From positions 1 through 6,969 of the forward strand of contig DORQ01000075.1 of assembly GCA_003514205.1 (NCBI GenBank): DNA of 6,969 nt, read 5' to 3'. The stretch's first letter is position 1. Each line of letters begins with the position of its first letter. Shown one piece after another: positions 1-6,309 of this stretch. Both the position numbers and the translations under genes were made by a program. The notes below the pieces were generated by a model, which worked only from the letters and a program-made list of their open reading frames with translations, did no database searches and was not told the origin of the DNA. The DNA is from Acidimicrobiaceae bacterium (GTDB lineage Bacteria; Actinomycetota; Acidimicrobiia; Acidimicrobiales; Microtrichaceae).

Positions 1-1
1 T

Positions 2-472
2 GACATCGCCGCGCAGCGTGGAGCTCCGGTTCGACCCTCTTTCGAGGAGTGGTATGCGATCCGCTTTCTTGAGCTGGTCGAGTTCGCACGGCTCATGGTT
101 GGCTCCCAAGAGATTGCACTCGACATTGTCCAAGAGACGCTCGTCGGAGTTCTTCGTCAATGGGAACGTATCGATCAACCAGACCACTACGCGCGCCGTG
201 CTGTCACCAACGCGTGCCGATCTCACTTCCGGCGCGTGGCTACCCGCCGCCGCCACCCAGTAGTGCCGGCTGAACCAGCCGAACTCGGAGCGAACGAAAT
301 CGACGACGCTCTTGCCCGGTTGACACCTCGGCAACGTGCTGTGCTTGTACTCCGATACTGGAGCGATCTACCCGAGAGTGAAATCGCCGATCTCCTTGGC
401 ATCCGGCGAGGCTCTGTCGCGTCGCTTCATCACCGCGCGCTCGCCGATCTACGAAAGGCCATCGACCAGTGA
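2..472 (+). CDS. SigE-family ECF RNA polymerase sigma factor (5' end cut by window)
   Basis: This protein directs RNA polymerase to a specific promoter set, usually under control of a co-transcribed regulator. The reading frame is open from the left edge, giving 156 residues with no in-frame ATG or GTG before base 92, so the true start lies just outside. Starting at the ATG at base 95 would delete half of region 2. Sigma region 2 is seen as FEEWY followed by VQETL, QWERI, and ARRAVTNACRSHFRR (about bases 41-235). A short linker leads to region 4, with LTPRQRAVLVLRYW and the helix-turn-helix SEIADLLGIRRGSVASLHHR (about bases 320-465). There is no C-terminal extension, so it is the compact two-domain ECF form typical of actinobacterial SigE-family proteins, where full length is usually about 160-180 residues. 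The stop codon overlaps the start of the next gene, which implies a sigma/regulator pair. Family assignment is confident; the regulon is unknown. Confidence 0.9.
   Translation, partial: DIAAQRGAPVRPSFEEWYAIRFLELVEFARLMVGSQEIALDIVQETLVGVLRQWERIDQPDHYARRAVTNACRSHFRRVATRRRHPVVPAEPAELGANEIDDALARLTPRQRAVLVLRYWSDLPESEIADLLGIRRGSVASLHHRALADLRKAIDQ
453..458 (+). promoter_or_regulatory. Shine-Dalgarno (GAAAGG) supporting the GTG start at 469
   Basis: GAAAGG lies inside the last codons of the sigma factor gene, 10 bases before the GTG at 469. That spacing is workable for the GTG but too long (22 bases) for the alternative in-frame ATG at 481. Together with the GTGA stop/start overlap, it favours the GTG start and translational coupling. 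Confidence 0.45.
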
Positions 473-1794
473 ACGACCACATGCCCGAGCCTTCTCAAGA
501 CGCAAACCAACCAGGTGACAACACCGAAGCCGAGGCTTGGTTACGAGACCGCCTCGAGGCTGCGGCAGACCGGGTCGCCGTGGATCCAGATGTCGAAGAG
601 ATCCATGGCCGGCTCCACCAGCGGGAACGACGGGACCTCCGACGTCGCCGGGTGTCGGTAGCTGGTGCGCTCGTGGTTGCAGCCTCGATCGTCAGTGTCG
701 TGGCGTGGCCGTCATCGTCGACCCGTCAGGTATCGACTCGCCGTGATCGACCCGCCACCCCAGCTGCGCAGGAAATCCCAGCGACCTGGGAGGTGACAAC
801 ACCTGGACCATTGACGTTGACGGTTCAGCGGGTCGCCCGGCCAGGAGTGCCAGGCCGTTTGACCACTTCGGACTTGGACACCAGCCGCTTCCCACTTCCC
901 ATCCTCGACAACGCGCAGCAGTGCTTGATCGCAGGAACCATTTCTGTGACCATTGCCAGAGCAGATGGCACCTCTTGGAGCGGCAGATACGCCGAGTATG
1001 CCAACCGAGTCGTGGCGTATGAGGACGCTGCTGGCTCCCCCTTCAACCGTTCCGACGGAAGCTGGCAAACACCTCCAGATGATCCGTTCGATGTGTACGT
1101 GGTGACAGGACTCGAGGAGGGGGAACACATCAGCACTCCCGGTTTCGAAGGCGCCGACCTCACCACAGGCACCGCTCACGGCGTTTCCGTTGTGGTGCGC
1201 AGCAGAGTTGACGAGGCTGAGACTGTTGACCTCACCCGAATCCTTCCGATACCGCTACGTTCGACGACTGGTCGGCCCATTGCGGCCACCGACACAGCGC
1301 GAGTGTTTTCTCAGTCTCAACCCCCTACCGATCAGCGCCATCCAGACTGTGGTCTGTACCCTCTTAATCTCGTCAGCACACCCAGCAACGAAGCGGATCT
1401 GGCCATTGTGGCGGACGCAACAACGGTGGCCCTCAACGCACTGAAGGCTGGTGAGAACCTCAACACGGATCCCGAACTCGCGATTCCCGCTCTGGGAGAC
1501 ACCACCGCAGAGGCAGAGGCAGTGCTGGCCGATGCGCTCAGCCGAGCTTCCTCAGCGCCGCTCGCGTCGATACTTCCCAAACTCACAGCTACTCCAAGGA
1601 CCGTTTACCGAATCGACGAAAACACTCTGCTCGCTGAGGTCAACCTGGGAACCCCAGACTTGATCACAACGATCTATGTTGACCTTCATCGAGCTGCGAA
1701 GGACAGCAGCGGCGAGGCGACGTGGCTGCTGAGCCCACAGTCCGTCTGTGCAGCGCTCGGCCTGCTTTCGGCGGCCTGCATTCCGACCACCTAG
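469..1794 (+). CDS. Single-pass membrane protein coupled to sigma factor, putative anti-sigma regulator
   Basis: A 441-residue protein, not matched to a named family. Residues 1-61 are cytoplasmic, with a predicted helix (LRDRLEAAADRV, 25-36) and a very basic run before the membrane (RRDLRRRR, 54-61). One transmembrane segment follows at 62-80, and the basic side should stay inside. About 360 residues then lie outside, starting with a Ser/Thr/Pro/Arg-rich linker (81-105). The exterior part is beta-rich, with four cysteines (152, 294, 427, 437) that could form disulfides. The cytoplasmic tail has no cysteine, so the zinc-binding HxxxCxxC motif of ZAS anti-sigma factors is absent. A short helix plus basic stretch before one membrane span is common in proteins encoded beside SigE-family sigma factors. 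The 4-base overlap with the sigma gene argues for paired expression. An anti-sigma or signal-sensing role is inferred from context; a plain cell-surface protein is the alternative. Confidence 0.8.
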   Translation: MNDHMPEPSQDANQPGDNTEAEAWLRDRLEAAADRVAVDPDVEEIHGRLHQRERRDLRRRRVSVAGALVVAASIVSVVAWPSSSTRQVSTRRDRPATPAAQEIPATWEVTTPGPLTLTVQRVARPGVPGRLTTSDLDTSRFPLPILDNAQQCLIAGTISVTIARADGTSWSGRYAEYANRVVAYEDAAGSPFNRSDGSWQTPPDDPFDVYVVTGLEEGEHISTPGFEGADLTTGTAHGVSVVVRSRVDEAETVDLTRILPIPLRSTTGRPIAATDTARVFSQSQPPTDQRHPDCGLYPLNLVSTPSNEADLAIVADATTVALNALKAGENLNTDPELAIPALGDTTAEAEAVLADALSRASSAPLASILPKLTATPRTVYRIDENTLLAEVNLGTPDLITTIYVDLHRAAKDSSGEATWLLSPQSVCAALGLLSAACIPTT

Positions 1795-1817
1795 GGCCAG
1801 AGAAGCAGTGTTGCTGT

Positions 1818-1852
1818 ATCCGCTGTGACGGATTCGACCAGCAGCTGGGTCG
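1818..1852. terminator. Weak stem-loops between convergent genes
   Basis: The 62-base gap between the two convergent stop codons holds two adjacent 5-bp perfect stems: ATCCG/CGGAT (1818-1822 with 1829-1833, 6-base loop) and CGACC/GGTCG (1835-1839 with 1848-1852, 8-base loop). Neither has a T tract. The position suits a bidirectional terminator, but the stems are short enough to arise by chance. Confidence 0.25.
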
Positions 1853-1856
1853 CACC

Positions 1857-3023
1857 TCAGCGGATTGAGACAACGAGCCTCAGTTCCAACGACATGCGGA
1901 CAACCGTTCGGCGAGCCGCTCGCGCAGATCGCAACCACTCTGCTGCGTCGAAATCGCCGTGCTGATGCGCAGCGGTTGCGACAGGGGCAGCAGCAGCAGC
2001 GAGGAGGTCGAGCATGGCCTCGATGGCTGATCGCAGTGCTGGAGTGCCGTGAGCAGGAAGCTGCGGAAGGGCAGCAGTGTTCAACAGCTCTGTCAGCGCT
2101 CCCACATCGCCAGCCTCAAGTGCTTGTTCGGCTGATTCCAACAACCGGTAGCAAACTTCAGCCACGTCCTCGCCCGCCAGGTTGCCCGCTCCATGAGGGG
2201 TGCTGCACGTATTGAAGAGGTAGGCACTGCGGTGATCCATCTCTGAGTGGAGGGTCCAACGCTGTGCCGGGTCATACAGAAACTTCCAGATGTCGTTGAT
2301 GACCTGGTCGTCGTCGCGGTCGAGAAAGGAATCCGTGGCGAGGCCATACCGAAGCTGGTGACGCCTGCGATCAATGCTTCGCCCGTCAGCCAACACCAGC
2401 GGCTGGGTGATCTGGTGCAGAGGGATCCACAGATTCACCAGCATCAGGTTGGAGTCATGATTGTTGCCATCGGGCGAATCGTGCACGAGCAGTTCGGGCG
2501 CGCGGCCACCCATTACTTGTAGGAGCGGTGTGCCGTACACGTCCTGGTCCGCGTGGACCGCTGTTGCGGGACCGTGATCGTTCATTCCTCGCGATCCTCC
2601 GACAACGGAGAGTCGGTTCGGACCAGCGCAACGCATGATGAGACCCTCCTCGGCAATGTGGAGTACCTGTGCGCTCTGATCACCAGAGAGGGGAAGCACT
2701 GCGCCGTTCAACTCGGTCCGAATGATCGCGGCATCAGCGTCAGAGATTCGTCCCGCGGCGCGGATGGCTTCGAAGGTGCTCTGCAAGGTGTCGAACCCGG
2801 AAAGGTCCACCACGTCGAATCCGGCATTGGTCAGGCTGTGCTCGCACACACCTGTTTGGGTGTCGTCGGTCGCCCTGCATCGATGAGTCTCGATGCCGTC
2901 AGCCCCATACGGCGCCCCCGACCGTGGACCTGCCCGCCGCAAACCCCGATGCTGCGGGTCATCAATTGCGTGTGATTCGGGCGTGAAACCCAGCTCAACA
3001 TCGATCTCGCACATCGTGGTCAT
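1857..3023 (-). CDS. Probable non-heme Fe(II)/2-oxoglutarate oxygenase, CmcJ/NvfI-like
   Basis: A 388-residue protein from the ATG at 3023. It is expected to be a cytoplasmic oxygenase acting on a small molecule; the substrate is unknown. Motifs in order are DVVDLSGF (70-77), VHADQD with the candidate iron ligands H157 and D159, DSPDG (182-186), LVNLWIPL (195-202), and FNTCSTPHGAG with candidate distal ligand H277. The HxD pair, the N-x-W strand and the late TPH histidine, about 118 residues after the first, follow the layout of CmcJ/NvfI-type hydroxylase/desaturase proteins. The last 100 residues are helical and Ala-rich, including an AAAAA run from a (CAG)4 tract at 1988-1999, and resemble no domain I know. 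The start is uncertain: the frame is open back to 3170, and a GTG at 3152 would add 43 residues, but it has no Shine-Dalgarno and lies inside a hairpin. The ATG at 3014 is another option, and none has a good ribosome site. It lies 174 bases after the lipoprotein gene on the same strand. Confidence 0.65.
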   Translation of the reverse strand: MTTMCEIDVELGFTPESHAIDDPQHRGLRRAGPRSGAPYGADGIETHRCRATDDTQTGVCEHSLTNAGFDVVDLSGFDTLQSTFEAIRAAGRISDADAAIIRTELNGAVLPLSGDQSAQVLHIAEEGLIMRCAGPNRLSVVGGSRGMNDHGPATAVHADQDVYGTPLLQVMGGRAPELLVHDSPDGNNHDSNLMLVNLWIPLHQITQPLVLADGRSIDRRRHQLRYGLATDSFLDRDDDQVINDIWKFLYDPAQRWTLHSEMDHRSAYLFNTCSTPHGAGNLAGEDVAEVCYRLLESAEQALEAGDVGALTELLNTAALPQLPAHGTPALRSAIEAMLDLLAAAAAPVATAAHQHGDFDAAEWLRSARAARRTVVRMSLELRLVVSIR

Positions 3024-3117
3024 CACGTCATCGACTGTATTGCAGGCGGAGGGTGCTTGGCTGCCTTCTTCGTAGACCAAATGTGAGCCACCTGTGCACA
3101 CAACCAATGGCTCCGCA

Positions 3118-3160
3118 GCACCGCTGCACCCCACCCACCATGGGTGGAGCACAGCAGTGC
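3118..3160 (-). terminator. Long imperfect hairpin after the lipoprotein gene
   Basis: The arms 3118-3137 and 3141-3160 pair around a CCA triloop. The inner stem is a perfect 7 bp (CCACCCA/TGGGTGG), followed by a 4x4 internal loop, then 4 bp (GCTG/CAGC), one C-A mismatch, and 4 bp (GCAC/GTGC), for 15 Watson-Crick pairs. It begins 37 bases past the lipoprotein stop codon on the transcribed strand. No T tract follows, so it may be a tail-less actinobacterial terminator, an attenuator before the oxygenase gene, or a 3'-end stabiliser. Confidence 0.45.
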
Positions 3161-3197
3161 AACAGAGGTGCTACCTCATCAGCGAGTCCTGTGAGAC

Positions 3198-6100
3198 CTA
3201 CAGGAAGATCGTGTTGGTGTAGGTCGCCGTCTTGGACACCCCACCGCGAGTAGCTGTGACTGTGGCTGTCGCCGATTTCACATCCGGCCCGATTGGAATG
3301 TTCAAGGTAGTCAACGCCGCAGTCGACAACCCGGAGTACTGATGCTGGGTGCCCGTCGCAGTCAAGATGGTCAACCCGGACACGTTGTCTTTGATCTGCC
3401 ACGAGTAGGTCACTGGTCCGGCTCCGGGGAAGCCCTCGTGGTAAGTGTCGAAGCTGTAGGTCGAGGCGTTGATGCCGCCCCATGCTCGAAGCTCAGTGGC
3501 TCCAACACTGGCGCGGAGTCCGAGGTGGCCGTCCTCATTCACAATCTTGACGCCCGAGAGGGAGAAGGAGCCCGTTTGAGGGATGGTGATCTGGCCGATG
3601 GAATTCTGAAGAAGCGGGTTGAGAAGCGTGTTTGCCGCCCAGTTCGCTGCTCCGGAGACAATTGCTGGGATCCCGTTACACAAGGCCCAGACGGTGCCGT
3701 CGCAGCTCAGGGTCCACATCGCGATCCCGAGTGCCGGATCGCTCGGGGCAATCGTCGAGGGCACCAGCTTGCGTGTCAGCGGGTCGAAGTTCACACCCAC
3801 TGCCGCGAACACATCAACCGCAAACAGGTTTGGTCCGGCAGGGTCGATCTCGATATGGGGCACGAACACACCAAGGGGCTTGTCAGCAGCTATCGGGGTG
3901 CTCAAGTAGATCGGCGGCGATTTCGCCAGACCGGGAGTGCTCGCATCAAGGTTCAGATCAAGGCGCCCTTGCTCTGCGATGACTCTCAACGCCTGGTTGA
4001 GCACCGCCGGGTTCACCCAGGCCCCGAAGTCGGTGATCTCGTTCTGAGGACCGAAATGCGACCGTACCCGATCGTTCGCGGTACCAGCCGTGGTCGGTGA
4101 ATACGAGGCTGGGAACCGTCTCGCAGCCAACGCCGACTTCGTATCCGTGAAGCGAATGTCCCCTGTTGCCTCCAGCCCAGCCCAGTTCATCGCCATGTCT
4201 CCGGCGTGGGATCCATTGCAGGCGTATGGAGCACAGGTGTCGTTCCAGCCGGCGAAGAGCGTGTTCATGATCTGGCCTCCGCCCACAGGCACTGTCGGCG
4301 GTACTACGTTGCCGATGTTCGGCTGAACCTGCAGTTTGTTGGCCAATACTTGGTTGACGAGCGGTAGCAGCTCGTTCAGCTTGTCGTCCCAGGAATCGAC
4401 GAACTTGAACAGGTAGATGGAGTTGCAGCCAAGCGGAACTGGACTTGCAAAGAGGTTGTGCACCCCGATCCCAATTGGCCCAATCTCGATATCTGGCTGC
4501 AACACAGTTCGAGCTGTGTCGTGGATATCTACCGACGCGTACACCGAGGCGGACAGGTCAATCTTCATCCGGAAGTAGCAGGGTACGAGACCGAACGCCG
4601 CCCACGGAAGACTGACGTAGCCCTCGACGAGCCAGTCAGTCATCGACAATGAACCCTTCAGTCGGTACTCATCATCTTGGGCCCCACCAACCGTCGTTGG
4701 GGACCAGTCAATGTCGACGTTGGGAGTGTTCGGCGCTGAGTTGTTGATGTGGAACCCGAACCAGCCCCAATTGGACCCAGCGTTCTTCTTGCCGAGTACC
4801 CACCAGCTCGTGTCGTCCAGACCAGACAGCACCTCAGTCAACTTCGTTTGAACTGGCCCGCGGATCGCGCTCTCCAGGTCATCGTTCGTAGCGGCATTGT
4901 CATTCACGACCACACCCCGACCCATATTCACGCCGAAGCCGCCGTTGGTGAACGTCTGGTTGTAGCCGAGCGGCTGCTTGCCGAGGTACACGGTTCGCAT
5001 GTCAGCGCCGAAGAAGAACGCTGGGTCCCAGCTAATGTCCGAAACAGCTGCCTTGACCTGAAATCCTGGCTCGGTGAGCAAGACACCCTCAGGGTCCATT
5101 GGTATGAAGGCTCGGAACATGGCCCGCCGGATTGGAGCGCCAGTGGCCAATGGGAAGTCATCGGTGTAGCACAGAATCTGCACTTGGCCTGAGAGGATCG
5201 GTGTTCCTGGCACCCACATTTGATAGAACGGGCCGAGGCCGTAGTAGTCCGTGGTCAGGGAGGTGGGAGTGTGCACGGTGATCCACGCCTGAGCGACGGT
5301 GTTGATGCTCACGCCGGGAGTGAAGCCAAACACGTCGAGATCACCAAGGTGGCCTTCGACGATGAAGTGCTTCTTGCCCCCCAGCGTCGTGGTCTTCAGT
5401 TGGCCAACATGGGTCGGTGTTCCGTTGGAGCCAGCGAAGGTGTTCTGATGCGGTGAGTACATGCTGCCCGGCCGTAACGAGGCCGGGCTCGGAGCGGCAC
5501 GGTTGCCCTCACGGTCCTTACATGCACCAGTGGCTGGACCGCGCTCCTTGCGCGCTTCCGCCCAGACCGAGCCATACATGGGGTCGCCCTCTCCCTCGGA
5601 GGGAACATAGCCTGGGATCTGATCGACGCGTTCGAGTTCACCAGATGCACTCAACTGCTCGATCATCTTCCGGACGCGAACCTCAGTGTCGGCGCGCCGA
5701 TCGCTGAGGGTTTGCATCGACTCCGCGAACCCTTGCACAGTCCCCCAGTGCTCCCGAGTCGCTCCGTAGTCATAGTCCTCGGTTCGTTCGGTGTCACCCG
5801 CTGCTATCTCGTCGATGGTTGGCCCGTTCTGTAGTGCGTTGAGCCGCTCGCGTTCCTTTCGAGCTTGTGCTTCGAGTTGGGCACTGTCGCGCTCCTCAGC
5901 TGCGGCACGCTCGCGTTCGTAGTCGACCTTCTTCATGGCGACTCGTTCGAGTTCCGCGGGGTCCATTCCCCACGCGTCCCATTCGTCAAGGAACTTACGG
6001 ATGTCGGCAACGATCACCTCGCGTTCCTGCTCGGTGTCACCGAGTTGCGCTCGGAACTGTGGATCCTCCAGCAGTGCCTCGATCTCGGGGTCTTTCCCAT

Positions 6101-6212
6101 CGGGTGTCACTGCGGGAGTGCAGGCGCTTGCAAGCGAGGCAAGCGCCGTGATTCCGACCACGATGACGCGTCGAGCGCGCCTTGACCGCGAGTTTCCGTG
6201 CCGGTTGCTCAT
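3198..6212 (-). CDS. Large secreted lipoprotein with coiled-coil stalk, TULIP-like body and Ig-like C-terminus
   Basis: A 1004-residue protein with no assigned family. It starts with a basic n-region (RSRRARR), a hydrophobic core (VIVVGITALASL) and a lipobox, ASAC, with C31 as the lipidated residue, so it should be exported and membrane-anchored. Residues 41-128 are charged and helical, with a likely coiled coil at 85-128. A low-complexity linker reaches about 260. A beta-rich region follows (260-440), then two stretches that resemble the lobes of BPI/LBP lipid-binding proteins (about 442-650 and 723-905). Residues 930-1004, with PVTYSWQI and SATATVTA, look like an Ig or PKD-type beta sandwich. 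Cysteines occur as CX4C (660-665), CX7C (837-845) and singly at 231, 348, 545 and 596, fitting an oxidised extracytoplasmic location. The start is fixed by AAGGAGGG 7 bases upstream. The lipoprotein call is firm; the lipid-binding role is inference. A structural cell-surface protein is the alternative. Confidence 0.85.
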   Translation of the reverse strand: MSNRHGNSRSRRARRVIVVGITALASLASACTPAVTPDGKDPEIEALLEDPQFRAQLGDTEQEREVIVADIRKFLDEWDAWGMDPAELERVAMKKVDYERERAAAEERDSAQLEAQARKERERLNALQNGPTIDEIAAGDTERTEDYDYGATREHWGTVQGFAESMQTLSDRRADTEVRVRKMIEQLSASGELERVDQIPGYVPSEGEGDPMYGSVWAEARKERGPATGACKDREGNRAAPSPASLRPGSMYSPHQNTFAGSNGTPTHVGQLKTTTLGGKKHFIVEGHLGDLDVFGFTPGVSINTVAQAWITVHTPTSLTTDYYGLGPFYQMWVPGTPILSGQVQILCYTDDFPLATGAPIRRAMFRAFIPMDPEGVLLTEPGFQVKAAVSDISWDPAFFFGADMRTVYLGKQPLGYNQTFTNGGFGVNMGRGVVVNDNAATNDDLESAIRGPVQTKLTEVLSGLDDTSWWVLGKKNAGSNWGWFGFHINNSAPNTPNVDIDWSPTTVGGAQDDEYRLKGSLSMTDWLVEGYVSLPWAAFGLVPCYFRMKIDLSASVYASVDIHDTARTVLQPDIEIGPIGIGVHNLFASPVPLGCNSIYLFKFVDSWDDKLNELLPLVNQVLANKLQVQPNIGNVVPPTVPVGGGQIMNTLFAGWNDTCAPYACNGSHAGDMAMNWAGLEATGDIRFTDTKSALAARRFPASYSPTTAGTANDRVRSHFGPQNEITDFGAWVNPAVLNQALRVIAEQGRLDLNLDASTPGLAKSPPIYLSTPIAADKPLGVFVPHIEIDPAGPNLFAVDVFAAVGVNFDPLTRKLVPSTIAPSDPALGIAMWTLSCDGTVWALCNGIPAIVSGAANWAANTLLNPLLQNSIGQITIPQTGSFSLSGVKIVNEDGHLGLRASVGATELRAWGGINASTYSFDTYHEGFPGAGPVTYSWQIKDNVSGLTILTATGTQHQYSGLSTAALTTLNIPIGPDVKSATATVTATRGGVSKTATYTNTIFL

Positions 6213-6219
6213 GTGTTGT

Positions 6220-6227
6220 CCCTCCTT
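6220..6227 (-). promoter_or_regulatory. Strong Shine-Dalgarno AAGGAGGG of the lipoprotein gene
   Basis: AAGGAGGG on the - strand ends 7 bases before the ATG at 6212. It is the best ribosome site in the window and settles that start. Its first base is shared with the end of the dyad at 6227-6251, so structure in the leader could affect access to it. Confidence 0.8.
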
Positions 6228-6251
6228 GACCCACCGCTTACCGAAGGGTCA
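6227..6251. promoter_or_regulatory. Dyad TGACCC-N13-GGGTCA, candidate operator or leader stem
   Basis: Perfect 6-bp arms TGACCC (6227-6232) and GGGTCA (6246-6251) flank 13 bases. Inside, 6235-6236 (CG) and 6242-6243 (CG) also match by symmetry, giving 8 symmetric pairs over 25 bp. The site directly precedes the lipoprotein Shine-Dalgarno and lies downstream of the TetR gene. The size suits a TetR-type operator; it could equally form a stem in the mRNA leader next to the ribosome site. No binding data are implied. Confidence 0.35.
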
Positions 6252-6258
6252 TGAACAC

Positions 6259-6264
6259 AACATA
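6259..6264 (-). promoter_or_regulatory. Possible -10 element TATGTT for the lipoprotein gene
   Basis: TATGTT matches the actinobacterial TANNNT -10 pattern. Transcription would start near 6252, at the edge of the dyad at 6227-6251, so a bound repressor would block it. At 17-18 base spacing no TTGACA-like -35 is present, so the call is weak. The gene may instead be read through from the TetR gene. Confidence 0.2.
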
Positions 6265-6290
6265 GAGAGCGAAAACGGAACGCGCACCCC

Positions 6291-6305
6291 ACAAAACGTA
6301 TTTGT
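6291..6305. repeat. AT-rich dyad ACAAA-acgta-TTTGT beside the TetR stop codon
   Basis: Perfect 5-bp arms ACAAA (6291-6295) and TTTGT (6301-6305) with a 5-base centre, 4 bases past the end of the TetR gene. It is conspicuously AT-rich in GC-rich surroundings. It could be a protein-binding site upstream of the lipoprotein promoter; arms this short may be chance. Confidence 0.2.
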
Positions 6306-6309
6306 CTCG

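Noticed and set aside
95..472. Sigma factor starting at the ATG at base 95
   Set aside because: The preceding 31 codons in frame encode conserved region 2 (FEEWY and following), so this ATG is internal and the gene begins outside the window.
712..1179. A 155-residue open frame on the - strand within the putative anti-sigma gene
   Set aside because: The + strand frame here continues the translationally coupled gene; the antisense frame is rich in Trp, Gly and Cys without motifs.
1988..1999. CAG repeated four times
   Set aside because: It encodes an alanine run in the oxygenase C-terminus; too short and ordinary to be a repeat array.
2553..2975. A 140-residue open frame on the + strand inside the oxygenase gene
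   Set aside because: It is antisense to the conserved HxD-containing region and resembles no protein family.
3028..3483. A 151-residue - strand frame overlapping the end of the lipoprotein and the intergenic hairpin
   Set aside because: It is out of frame with the Ig-like region, which has a clear beta-sandwich pattern, and it reads as low-complexity His/Arg/Leu.
3342..4100. A 252-residue open frame on the + strand
   Set aside because: It lies wholly antisense to the lipoprotein, has no ribosome site or recognisable motif, and its composition is that of a shadow frame in GC-rich DNA.
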